Positions 46,199 through 57,373 of a stretch of 64,000 bases of DNA are shown here, one piece after another. Within the stretch, counting starts at the first letter, position 1. Every line of letters begins with the position of its first letter. The DNA is taken from the NCBI RefSeq assembly GCF_963676685.1, contig NC_092347.1, positions 91,880,966 through 91,944,965 on the forward strand, given 5' to 3'. The position numbers and the translations under genes were made by a program. Under the pieces are notes generated by a model that made no database searches, was not told where the DNA came from, and was given only the letters and a program-made list of their open reading frames with translations. This DNA is from Mytilus edulis. Lineage: Eukaryota > Mollusca > Bivalvia > Mytilida > Mytilidae.

Positions 46199-47062
46199 AT
46201 GCACCACAATATCAATATGTGCGCTATGTCATATAATCATGTAAACAGAAAAGCAATAGCACTCTACTTTATTTATATAGATATGCAAATTAATTCCATC
46301 GCCATTTCCACACACCTGTATACAAAATGTAAACAAATCAGTTTGACCTATTTATACCTGTTTTTATATGCAGATAATTATCCTCTTTTAGTTGTAACCT
46401 CAAAAGTTTCCATTCATGCATTATGTCTTCTTTTTTTTAATTATTTGCATCAGAATCTCCGTGTCCTGCTAAATATTTGTATAATTAAAGTCAAGCCCCG
46501 TAAACAAAATAGTTGTAGTATCTGTACTGTTATCATAAGCACACGAAAGTATTTGATAATAATCTCCCGTTATTTTTGCTACTTGTTTTATAATGTCTTT
46601 ATTTCTGAAAAGTGTTTTAAAAATATACAATTAACGAAAAATAAATTCAATACTCACCAATTCAGAAAGATATATATTATATCCATCACATTTATATATT
46701 TCTATGTATGGTATATTAGTCTATTAAAGTTAATCCTCGTGCGAATTAATCGTTTTACATGTGAAGGTCAATATATTTTACCAACTAACAATTCTAAATA
46801 TAGAAATAGGTGGAAACCTATTAAAGTCGGTCAATATGAAATTAAATGTATGTGTGTACATGTAATTATATTTAGTCTAGCAACTCACACAGTCAAAGCT
46901 AAAACTGTCATTAGAGATGCACATATGATTGTATTTTTATCTCTAAATTCTGTATATATTTGTATGTATATTCTGCTTTTTATACTTGAAATACATGTAT
47001 CAAATACTTTTTTAAAAACAAAATCAAGATGTCAACTAATCCATTGCATATATGTTCTTTAA
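46199..47062 (+). CDS. Unexplained 287-codon ORF between LINE ORF1 and ORF2
   Basis: An uninterrupted frame from ATG 46199 to TAA at 47062, overlapping the ORF2 start (47029) by 34 bases in another frame. The sequence is about 70% A+T, where a stop is expected roughly every 12-13 codons, so this length is hard to obtain by chance. The protein is rich in Ile, Leu, Tyr, Cys and His, with several hydrophobic stretches and very few Gly or Pro. I recognise no domain. It could be a real extra ORF of this LINE family, or an artefact of base composition. Confidence 0.3.
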   Translation: MHHNINMCAMSYNHVNRKAIALYFIYIDMQINSIAISTHLYTKCKQISLTYLYLFLYADNYPLLVVTSKVSIHALCLLFFNYLHQNLRVLLNICIIKVKPRKQNSCSICTVIISTRKYLIIISRYFCYLFYNVFISEKCFKNIQLTKNKFNTHQFRKIYIISITFIYFYVWYISLLKLILVRINRFTCEGQYILPTNNSKYRNRWKPIKVGQYEIKCMCVHVIIFSLATHTVKAKTVIRDAHMIVFLSLNSVYICMYILLFILEIHVSNTFLKTKSRCQLIHCIYVL

Positions 47063-50000
47063 ATTGTCAGGGGTTAGGAAAATATGAAAAAAGAATTAGA
47101 CTAAAAGAATGGATAAAACAACAAAAATGCAACATAATATTTTTACAAGAAACACATTTTTCGAACAATTCAATAGATAAAGAATTTACGGGCGATTTAT
47201 ATCATAGTTTTGGAAGCACGCAATCAAGAGGTGTTTCGATTTATATCAACCAAAAAATTAAGTATGAAATCATAGATAAATATGTAGATCAAGACGGAAG
47301 AATTGTTTTAATCAACATAGAAATCGATAAAAATATATTTACCTTTGTAAACCTTTATGCCCCAAACACATGTAAAGATAGAAATATATTCTTTAAAAAA
47401 GCTTTAAGTGTCATTGAAAAATATAGTCTTGGTATAATTATCATATGCGGTGATATGAATGAAACGCTTAATATAAAAGATAGAAAAAGTAATAAAAAAG
47501 ATCAACAAAAAATAAAAAATAAGACAAATGGGCTAAAAACTCTGATAAAAAAACTAAAAGTTATAGATATATGGAGAGCTATAAATCCAAATAAAACGCA
47601 ATATACCTGGAAAAGGAAAAATAATGAAGTAGCTAGTAGAATTGATTATTTTCTAGTAAGTGAAGATGTGAGACCAAGAGTACTCAGCACTGATATACGA
47701 CCTGCAACAATTCAATATACAGATCACTTAGCGATTTCACTTAAAATTAATCATTGTCAAGGGAACAAAGGAAAGGGATACTTCAAATTAAACAACAATA
47801 TTCTTAACGACGAATCATACAAAATAAAAATAAATACTTTGATAGATAAATATAAAAAATTAAGAAATAAAAAAAGTCTAGCAATCGTGTGGGATCTTTT
47901 TAAAATAGAAGTAAGAGAGAAAACTATAGAACATTGTAAATTAAAAGCTAAACATAAAAGAGATGAAATTACAAAACTAGAACAAGAACTTAAACTTTTG
48001 AATGAAATTCATGATAACAACCTGGATGGAAAAAATAATTTGCCAAATATAATAGATTCAATAAATAAAACAGAAGAAACGCTACAAACTCTATATTCAG
48101 ATAAAATAAAAGGGGCACAAATAAGATCACGAGTTAAATGGATAGAAGAGGGCGAAAAAAAATACAAAATATTTCTTGGGATTAGAAAAATCAAGACAAA
48201 CAAGGAAAAACATTACTGCTATAAGGGACAGTAAAGGAGAAATAACAGAAGATCAAGGCAAAATATTAGATACGGGGAGAAATTATTATGTCAATTTATA
48301 TAAGTCAACTAACCCTGATCTAACAGAAATTGAAAATTATATTGAAAAAACTAAAATAAATTACAAATTAAGTACAAAAGAAAGCAATGAAATTGACGGC
48401 AACCTGACAATAGAGGAATGTACACAATCTGTTTTTAAAATGAAACTTAATAAAACACCAGGTATCGATGGTCTCTCAATTGAATTTTATAGAGCTTTCT
48501 GGTCAAACTTACAAAACTTTGCTGTAGATGTTTTTAATAATTGCTATGAAAAAAAAGAATTAACAAATTCTCAGAAACTTGGATTAATTACCCTTATATA
48601 CAAGAAAAACGACACATTAAATTTAGATAATTATAGACCAATTACCTTACTAAATGTAGATACCAAAATTATAGCATACTCTCTTGCACAAAGACTGAAA
48701 CCAATATTGCATAAAATCATTCATAGTGATCAAAACGGTTATGTAAAAAACAGATATACAATGTATAGGATTTAATATTAGACAAATCCAAGATATTATA
48801 GATTATTCGGAAAAATTCAATGTAGATGGAGCTATCCTATTTTTAGACTTCACAAAGGCATTTGACTCGCTAGAATGGGAATTTATGTATTGTTCTTTAA
48901 AGAAATTTGGCTTCCAGGAATCTCTTTTGAGGTGGATAAATACGTTATACACAGATATAAAGGGTTGCATATTAAATAATGGTTGGATTTCAAGACCCTT
49001 CAACATTGAGCGCGGAATCCGTCAAGGGTGTCCCGCGAGTTCTATAATTTTCGTAATTGCTGTTGAAATTTTAGCTAGTAGATTAAGACAGAATAAAAAT
49101 TTTAAAGGTTTTCAAATTAAACTAGATAATAAAACCCATACATTAAAATTAAGCCAGCTTGCAGACGACACCACTTTATTTTTAAATTCAAAACAAGAAG
49201 TGTCATTAACTCTGAATATTATAGAAATTTTTGGATCACTTTCAGGCCTAAAGCTTAACCGAAATAAAACAGAAGGAATATGGCTCGGCAATTTAAAGTC
49301 CTGCAAAGATAAAGTTGAAAACATTAATTTTACACAAAAACCTATAAAAGTTTTGGGAATATACTTTGGACTTAATAAAAATGAGTGTAAAAAATTAAAC
49401 TTGCAACGACAATACGAAAAATCTGAAAAAATAATTAAAGATTGGAATAAAAGAAATTTAACTATGTTAGGTAAGATAACTCTTGTTAAATCATTAATCT
49501 TACCGAATATTACTTATGTTGCATCTGTAACCGAAATTGATAACGAATACCTAGCAAAATTTAAAAAATTAATATACAGTTTTACATGGAATAATAAATC
49601 TGAAAAGGTTAAAAGGGATATAATAAGTAAAAATTACCATGCTGGCGGGCTTAAAATGATAAACATAGATAAATATCTAGAAGCGATAAATATTAGTTGG
49701 GTAAAAAAACTCATCGACAACGAAGATCTATCACCCAATTGGAAAGTATTACCAAGATTTTATTTTGATAAATTTGGACAAGAATTCCTTATATTTAAAA
49801 TGAATTTTACCAATATTAATTTGGTCTATAAACTGAAAGAACTAATTCCACAATTTTACTTAAGAATAATCAAATCATGGATAAATACAAAATCTGAAAA
49901 GGAATTGGATCATCTATCATATAAACAAATAAGACAGCAGCTTATATGGGGCAATAAAAATATCAAATTAAACGGTAAATGTCTCATCTTCAAAAACTGG

Positions 50001-50863
50001 ATAAACAGCAAAATTCTTTTTTTAAATGACATTATTGATAATAAAGGAAAATTTAATCAAAACATGATCTTAGATAAACTTTCCTGTCATGCTAACTGGT
50101 TTTCAGAATATTCTAAATTAATGAAAGCAATACCAAAACAGTGGTTACAAGAGCTAACTAAAGAAGAATCATTAAAAACAAAAGTTGCCATTGACTCCGA
50201 ATATAAATTTAAAGATAAAAAAGGGAAAATGGTATCACTTAAAACATTTCCTCCAAAGACATCTACATCTCCCTCTTAAATAGATATTATGAAAAACCAA
50301 TAGGATTTCAAAAATGGGACAACATATTTATCTTGGAAAACAACACAAACAAAAGACAACAAATGCTAAATTATATCTTTTACTATATACAAGATAATAA
50401 ATTCAAAATGTTAAGATGGAAATTTCTGCACTACATTTTACCAACCAAACAATTACTTTTCTCTTGGAAAATAACTAAAACTCCGCTATGTAATATTTGT
50501 GATGTCATCGAAGATTATGAGCACTACTTTTTAACATGCAAATTTCTGAAATCATTTTGGAATCAAATAAAACTTTTACTTGATAAACTTAAAATAGGAC
50601 ATCACATCATATCAATTAAATCACTTTTGTACGGATACAAAATAAACGATACAAGTTACTACAGTATTAATGATTTAATTACAATTATTCTTTTTACTGT
50701 ATACAAAGGATACTATATATCCGAACAAAAAACAAAACAAATTAATATGTTTGAAATTTTCAAAAGAGAATTTCTTCAATATCATGAAATATTGATAAAT
50801 AAAGAAGGCAAATACGAAAAATTCCATAATCTGGTTGCAGCAAAAATTAAATTAATTTCATAA
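47029..50863 (+). pseudogene. LINE ORF2: AP endonuclease + reverse transcriptase, three small frame breaks
   Basis: ATG at 47029. Residues 1-235 form an endonuclease/exonuclease/phosphatase domain, with LNCQGLG, LQETHF, NLYAPNT, GDMNE, SRIDYFLVS and TDHLAIS. A coiled-coil linker follows. The reverse transcriptase has YRPITLLNVD, FLDFTKAFD, GIRQGCPAS and the catalytic LADDTTLF. The C-terminus has CNICDVIEDYEHYFLTC. Frame breaks: an extra A in the A8 run 48155-48162; an apparent 7-base insertion at about 48757-48765; and a one-base shift near 50252. All catalytic motifs are otherwise present, so the element died recently or carries sequencing errors at homopolymers. It would nick DNA and prime reverse transcription at the target. 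Confidence 0.85.
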
Positions 50864-51062
50864 ATTAGAATTTATTATACATCATGTTATCATATTTCTA
50901 CTCAGTTACATACATGTCATTATTACTATATATACATATTGTGCACTAACAAGTACTAACTTATCAATAAAATGTTATATACTAATGTTAACGAGGCCGG
51001 GATAAGGTACCGGTACTTCTTGTATCTCTAACAAATGTAAAATTCAAATAAAATATTATAAC

Positions 51063-51107
<45 letters not shown>

Positions 51108-51129
51108 TATTTTTTATTCATTAGATAAA

Positions 51130-51285
51130 CAGATTCTTACATATTTACTCCTGGATTATCGGATTTATTAGTTATATTATATATTTTAAAGTCCTCGCCG
51201 AGCCTCGAACTTTAAAATTGATAATATAACTATCTCGATTGGATAAACCCAATAATCCACTGGTATCAATGTAAGAATCTATATT
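51130..51285. repeat. Hairpin element directly after the LINE tail
   Basis: Outer ends agattcttacat and atgtaagaatct are complementary, as are tagttatattatat / ataatataacta and tttaaagt / actttaaa near the loop (cctcgccgagcctcg). There are mismatches in between. It is about 156 bp, with no coding capacity. Confidence 0.75.
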
Positions 51286-51512
51286 TGTCAAATTAACAAA
51301 AATACATACCACTGTCTCGTTGTCTTAAACCATAGAAAACAATCCTTCAGAGTATTCCCTTTACTGAGTACAGTTGTATTCATTTAACTTTCCAACTTTT
51401 AGAAGTGAAAGGGCATTAAAAAATGAACATAGATTATAAACATTGTGATATATTCTTGTTTCAGATTAATAAAAATGTACCACTGTTTCATATTTATACT
51501 TTTGTTTTCTAG

Positions 51513-51671
51513 GTTTGGTGATAGAAAGAAAAGGAAGGGTGGATCAAAGGAAATAAATGAAAAACAGAAACTTGTACATAAATACAAAAAGGAGATGAAG
51601 GGAGCCATTAGAGAAATAAGAAAAGATTCCTATATGATAGCTCAAGTACAGTTCCAGGAACAAAAAGAAAA
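51513..51671 (+). CDS. NOP14: NOP14, exon D of copy 2
   Basis: 159 nt, with the same borders and phase as 25056-25214 and the same basic KGGSKEINEKQKLVHKYKKE region. One visible amino-acid change is Asp to Gly in the FDDRKK motif (FGDRKK). The preceding intron is more than 8 kb because of the mollusc repeat and the LINE. Confidence 0.9.
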
Positions 51672-51944
51672 GTAAGCCTCATTCTTTCTACTCACATATA
51701 CTGTTTTATTGTTATTATCAATGGGATACAAAATAAAGTGGTTATAATGGAAGTATGAATTCAAGTGTTCAACCAAATACAAATTTACTATAAATTTCTT
51801 TGATGAAAATTGCTAAATCACACATATTTTAAGCTCACATGGACTAAGGGGTCTAGTAATTTTCTCATCAAATATAAATGCATTGTTTCTGCAATCTAGC
51901 CTTGTCGTCTGTTTTTTTTTTGTAAATATCATTTCCTCTAAAAG

Positions 51945-52560
51945 AGGGACGAAAGATACCAAAGGGACAGTCAAACTCATAAATCTAAAACAAACTGACA
52001 ACGCCATGGCTAAAAATGAAAAAGACACACAGAAAAACAATAGTACACATGACACCACATAGAAAACTAAAGAATAAACAACACGAACCCCACCAAAAAC
52101 TAGGGGTGATCTCAGGTGCTCCGGAAGGGTAAGCAGATCCTGCTTCACATGTGGCACCCGTCGTGTTGCTTATGTGATTACAAATCCGGTAAATAGTCTA
52201 ATTCGGTAGGTCACATTCATGAAAGGGAAGGGGATTGTAGTTACGACGTTAGGAACATATCTGATATCATTTGTGAAACGGTTATTCCATACGGTCAACC
52301 AACTCGTGATGGCGTCCGTAAAATTTACGAAGGGATGATTTCAACTTCACCATTTGGAACTCTTGGTTTAATAACTTCCTTGTGAGCAGTAACCCTCTAT
52401 CAAGAAAATCATGATAGGAAATGCAAGCACGGGAATATCGTATCAATTGGGAGATATATACCCCGTATGCAGGTGCTGCTGGAATGTTGCTACTTAGAAA
52501 TGGATAGTTCACAATTGGAAAGCTGAAATCGTCTCTTTTGTCGTAAAGTTTGTGTTCAAA
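51945..52560 (-). pseudogene. Remnant of a bivalve reverse-transcriptase element
   Basis: On the minus strand, 52282-52560 encodes HKLYDKRDDFSFPIVNYPFL followed by SNIPAAPAYGVYISQLIRYS and FYGRHHELVD. I recall this as the C-terminal end of the RT polyprotein of a retroelement common in bivalves and cnidarians; I cannot name the family with certainty. The non-coding part, 51945-52200, contains gagggacgaaagataccaaa and gggacagtcaaactcataaa, a widespread mussel repeat, here the element's 3' end. It is private to copy 2 and truncated at its 5' end. Confidence 0.65.
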
Positions 52561-53041
52561 GTTTGCCACAATCATCAGTTGGGTATTTAGTTTACAAAAT
52601 TGTCTAATGACCCATCCTGCCAACCTAAAATGCTGACATGGCTTGAAATAGAACATAGGAATAAAATGCAAACGTTTGTCTATTCCTTTGAAAACTACTA
52701 TATAGGAAATGAGACATTGTTAGAAATGTTTAGCATGTTGAGCTCTATCTATTGAACATTTAGTATTGACTATCTCCTATAGTAGTTATTACTTTTAGAT
52801 GATGAATTCTACCTTTTATCTCATTAATGCCAACAATCTTGAAAATATAAAAGGTAAAAATTAACTTCAAATCAACTAATTGATCAGCAAGATATTACCT
52901 ACAAATTAGTAGAATTTAGCAAAAATAGTATGTGTACTCTTTGTAGAATAATTGCCCTTGACGTTTATTTTAACATAAAACTTAATTCTAGAAAAAGACT
53001 CTTTTTTCTTTAAAGATGGATATTTTTTTGTTATTTTTCAG

Positions 53042-53156
53042 GGATGATGAGAGAAAGAGGAAGGTGAAACAGTTATATGGATTGCTAGCCAATCAAGAAG
53101 GGGATTACAGAGCAATGAAAAGAAATAAAAGTCACAATGAGAATAAAGAAAAATAA
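53042..53156 (+). CDS. NOP14: NOP14, terminal coding exon E of copy 2
   Basis: 115 nt with stop TAA at 53154-53156, the same as copy 1 apart from Gly to Glu in the tail and a silent change. The conserved RKRKVKQLYGLLANQEG is intact. The 3' untranslated region begins a 38-bp minisatellite about 24 bases after the stop, and the AATAAA seen after copy 1 is not present here or in the following kilobase. Confidence 0.9.
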
Positions 53157-53179
53157 AAATATCCTTAGTTATTGAACAT

Positions 53180-54167
53180 TGTTATTTATACCTCCTGTTT
53201 AGAAGATATAGTGAGGTTGTTATTTATACCTCCTGTTTAGAAGATATAGTGAGGTTGTTATTTATACCTCCTGTTTAGAAGATATAGTGAGGTTGTTATT
53301 TATACCTCCTGTTTAGAAGATATAGTGAGGTTGTTATTTATACCTCCTGTTTAGAAGATATAGTGAGGTTGTTATTGATACCTTCTGTTTAGAAGATATA
53401 GTGAGGTTGTTATTGATACCTCCTGTTTAGAAGATATAGTGAGGTTGTTATTTATACCTCCTGTTTAGAAGATATAGTGAGGTTGTTATTTATACCTCCT
53501 GTTTAGAAGATATAGTCAGGTTGTTATTTATACCTCCTGTTTAGAAGATATAGTCAGGTTGTTATTTATACCTCCTGTTTAGAAGATATAGTCAGGTTGT
53601 TATTTATACCTCCTGTTTAGAAGATATAGTCAGGTTGTTATTTATACCTCCTGTTTAGAAGATATAGTCAGGTTGTTATTTATACCTCCAGTTTAAAAGA
53701 TATAGTGAGGTTGTTATTTATACCTCCTGTTTAGAAGATATAGTGAGGTTGTTATTTATACCTCCAGTTTAAAAGATATAGTGAGGTTGTTATTTATACC
53801 TCCTGTTTAGAAGATATAGTGAGGTTGTTATTTATACCTCCAGTTTAAAAGATATAGTGAGGTTGTTATTTATACCTCCTGTTTAGAAGATATAGTGAGG
53901 TTGTTATTTATACCTCCAGTTTAAAAGATATAGTGAGGTTGTTATTTATACATCCTGTTTAGAAGATATAGTGAGGTTGTTATTTATACCTCCTGTTTAG
54001 AAGATATAGTGAGGTTGTTATTTATACCTCCTGTTTAGAAGATATAGTGAGGTTGTTATTTATACCTTCTGTTTAGAAGATATAGTGAGGTTGTTATTTA
54101 TACCTCCTGTTTAGAAGATATAGTGAGGTTGTTATTTATACCTCCTGTTTAGAAGATATAGTGAGGT
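53180..54167. repeat. 38-bp minisatellite in NOP14 3' flank, about 26 copies
   Basis: The unit is gttatttatacctcctgttt followed by agaagatatagtgaggtt (38 bp). Variants form blocks: gtcagg units at about 53510-53670, and cagtttaaaagata units alternating with cctgtttagaagata at 53680-53940, indicating local higher-order spread. Copy 1 has a single related unit at 28405-28445. Confidence 0.95.
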
Positions 54168-54555
54168 TATCTACAGGACAGCTGACTTTGAACTAGACTC
54201 AAATGTTAAGTACCCAAGGCTTGCACTGTATATCTTACTTATTCTAAGTACCAGTATGTTATTTCGCTACATCTGTAAATTAAGGTGTGTCTTGATCAAG
54301 TTAAGAAAAGCTATCATGGAGGGCAGTTATTCTTGATTAGTTTAATGTTCCTAAGTTCATATTAACAAACTATGTCGGATCAATATCATGTGTACATTTT
54401 GAGTTTATTTAATTAATATCTTGATAGTGAGGTGTCAAACGTTGCCAAATATAATGCCTTCCTGTATTTAAATGAGCATAGAGCATGTCATGATAATTAT
54501 TTTGATTCTTATATTATGGAAATAATACTATCATGTCGTTGTTTAAATTCTCTTA

Positions 54556-54922
54556 AAGGGCCTTGGTGGTATCTACTTAGTAGTGTGTTTGTCTTAAGTC
54601 TTGGAGATTGTGGGTTTGAACCCAACAAGGTCAAATTAAAGACTTTTAAATTTGTATTTGTTGCTTCTCTGGTACCATGGGGCATTAAGGAGTAAGAGCA
54701 AATATTGGTCGGTTCTGAATCAGATAAATGTGTCCTGGAAAGGTGATATGTCTTTCTGTTGACTGTTAAAAACTCTTAAACTAGCATGTTAAAAATCTGC
54801 TCTTGCGTGATGTTCTAATACAAAGAAGGGTAAATATTCATTTAAAATTAACATGCTCTTGTCCTGAATGTGCATAATATTTTGCCACTGGATGTTAATC
54901 CGCCATCTATCATTATCATCAT
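54556..54922 (+). repeat. tRNA-derived SINE, copy 2
   Basis: Same element as 28838-29183. The B box ggtttgaaccc at 54613-54623 is well preserved, followed by gttgcttctctggtaccatg, ggttctgaatcagataaatg and a catcattatcatcatc-like tail. It predates the duplication. The stretch 54923-55249 has no feature. Confidence 0.7.
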
Positions 54923-55249
54923 CGATTCTAATAGGAAAATTTATAACTTCTTTTCTCAATGCTAACCTATAATACATGTTTCATAATCAGCCTTTTAGAT
55001 TTGATGAATCAAAAACGATAAAACGTTCACTGTTTCTTTGATGATATTTTTCAATTTAGACGTCAATCACATGCAGCCCATGTCTAAATTGATTTAGAAC
55101 ATGGTTTTTGTCACATCTGTAGCAGAAAGCTTGACATGGGTGTAGTTATCTTGGAGATGTGGCCACGGAGTTGTTAATTAACTTCAAAAAATCAGAAGGA
55201 AGATGTCCTGGATGCTTCATACTGTGTATTTTGATGCCTTATCTGATAA

Positions 55250-56100
55250 AGTTTCTGTCTGTCATATGTCCTTTGTCCATGATATCATTTGCATGGTTTC
55301 GGTGAACAAGGTTTTGTTTTCATGGGCAAGTCCATATCTCAGATACTATGAGCAATATCAATAGGTCTACCTTATTGTGTGTATATAATGATAGTAAAGT
55401 GTACATGTCTATCTACATCTCACCTTTACCACGTTTTTAAGTTTCAGTGGTCAAAGTTTAGTTTTATGTATTGGTGTATTTCTCTCATATATTGTGTAAT
55501 ATGTCTGCTATGTTTGTTGTATGAAACAAATTTTTGATGTACATGTCAGACTGGCAGGTTTAATTTTTCCCTTGAACTCATTTTCACGGTTCAATGCTCA
55601 GTTTTAAGTTTTTGTGTTTTTGGTTTTGTTCCTTATAAGCAATATGTCGACTATATTTGGTGTATGAAATGATTGTAAGGTTTATATATCTGTCTTGCAG
55701 GTATCATCTGTCCTTTGCCTCATTTTCATTGTCAATGGTCAATGTTAAGTTTTCCTGGTAAATAGTTATCGAAGGTACCAGGCTTATAATTTAATAAGCC
55801 AAACGCGCGTTTCGTCCTGATAAGACATAAACATTGTTTCTTAGATATTAAAGTTGATCCATGAAATGATTGAACAGTGTACATGTCTCATTGTTAGGGT
55901 TCCCCTGATCTTAACCCAATATTCATGGTTCTTTGGCCTGTATAAAGTTTTCATAGTTTGGTCTATTTCTTGTATACTATTAGCAATAAGCCAACTATAT
56001 TCGATCTATGTAATGATTGTGAAGTTCTCATGTATTTTTGGCTTGGTTTATCTGATCTTGACTTCCTTCCCTTCGGTCATGTTCAGTTAATGTGATACTT
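55250..56100 (+). repeat. Degenerate ~150-bp tandem repeats, copy 2
   Basis: Homologous to 29640-30434, with units such as cattttcacggttcaatgctc and cattttcattgtcaatggtc. A scrap of the acgcgcgtttcgtcc repeat is embedded at 55770-55830. The stretch 56101-56909 is 3' flank shared with copy 1, with no gene seen. Confidence 0.6.
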
Positions 56101-56909
56101 GTAGTAAAACTTTATATTTAGTGCTTTATATTTTATGGTAGTAAAGCAGGCTAGACATTTCAGTGTGAGCGTTCTTCTGTTTATAAAGCTGAAGAAGAAA
56201 GTCGTATTATAAAATTTAACATTGAAACACACAAATGCTAGGTAAATCATGACTTAAAATGGAATTTCCGTTTGGTTGTTTTTTTAATTTACATCATGTA
56301 GTGTTTCATATAAAAATTTCGAACATGGTTGACCAACTGTTCACTGTAAAGTTTAAATAACACCATCATCCAATTATCTGTGGTTGATTTGATTGTAAAA
56401 TCAAATTGGACCTCCTTCATTAGGTAAAGTCAAATAAATTTTACAAATATTTGGTGGTCAATTGGGATCTTTAGTTTCTAATTGTGGACATATGCATATA
56501 CATTTACATACAATGGATTATCAAACTGTTGAACCATAACGAATTGAATTTCACCATATCATTTATAAATACTCAACTTAAACGCTACGATTTGAAGGTT
56601 TATGTCTAGTGATGCAACACATACATCAACATTTGTGGTATTGATGTTTTATTGCTCAGTAAGCACTTCTCTATCAGCACTAATTTGATGGATACCTTCC
56701 GGTACTAAAATCGATCTTGATGAAATGATAATGAACAAAGGAATATAGTGTCAATATTATTGAAACGTTAATTTTACTTATTTCAATTAGTTGGTTAGAA
56801 ATATTGTCTATACAATTTTAAGAAGAATATGTTGTGTGTGAAATACAATTCAATGACCTCCAATTGAAGTCAAGGTTACGTAATGATGGTACAGATTGTA
56901 ATTTAGACG

Positions 56910-57240
56910 TGGTCAGCTTTGACACTCATGTTAGTTCACATTGCAAAATTTGTTTTGACACTAACGCTATTTCATTCTGACAGTTTAGTACTGACATTTA
57001 CGGTAATTCACTCAGAAAGTTTAGTACTGACACTTACGGTAGTTCACTCAGAAAATTAAGTATTGACACGTACGGTAGTTCACGAAGAAAGCTTTGTTTT
57101 AATATTTACCTTAGTTCACACAGAATGTGTAGAAATGACACACGGTAGTTTCCTATAAGGTTTAGTATTAACACATACGCTAGTTCACATAGAAAATGTA
57201 GTATAGACACATACGCTAGTTCACATGGATTTTTTTCATC
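56910..57240. repeat. Decayed 36-bp C-type-lectin-junction array, copy 2
   Basis: About nine units, homologous to 32390-33165 but shorter, for example gacacttacggtagttcact + cagaaaattaagtatt. Copy 1 expanded its right part after divergence. Confidence 0.8.
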
Positions 57241-57373
57241 ACATTTGTTTATACAATAATACAAACGAATGAGAAGCAAATCTAAGATGGCAGAAATTTG
57301 TTAACAGTTGTGTCAAAATCTTAGTCACTGTTGAAGAAAAGTTATTTCAAAAATTGATATTCGTTTGTAAGAT

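Larger units (their letters stand above)
44720..51105 (+). mobile_element. L1-like (Tx1/L1 group) non-LTR retrotransposon with poly(A) tail
   Basis: Order of parts: an ORF1 fragment with two CCHC knuckles (44947-45864), a spacer with an unexplained ORF (46199-47062), and ORF2 with endonuclease, reverse transcriptase and a C-terminal zinc-finger region (47029-50863), then a 3' UTR and a 39-nt poly(A) tail at 51067-51105. It lies in NOP14 intron C-D of copy 2 and is absent from copy 1. The 5' boundary is not sharp; ORF1 looks 5'-truncated. Flanking copies of a short intron segment (44535-44705 and 51340-51470) are too long to be the usual target duplication. Confidence 0.85.

Noticed and set aside
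53180-54167. CRISPR-like regular repeat array
   Set aside because: There are no unique spacers; it is a simple head-to-tail minisatellite in a eukaryotic gene. The same holds for the other arrays.
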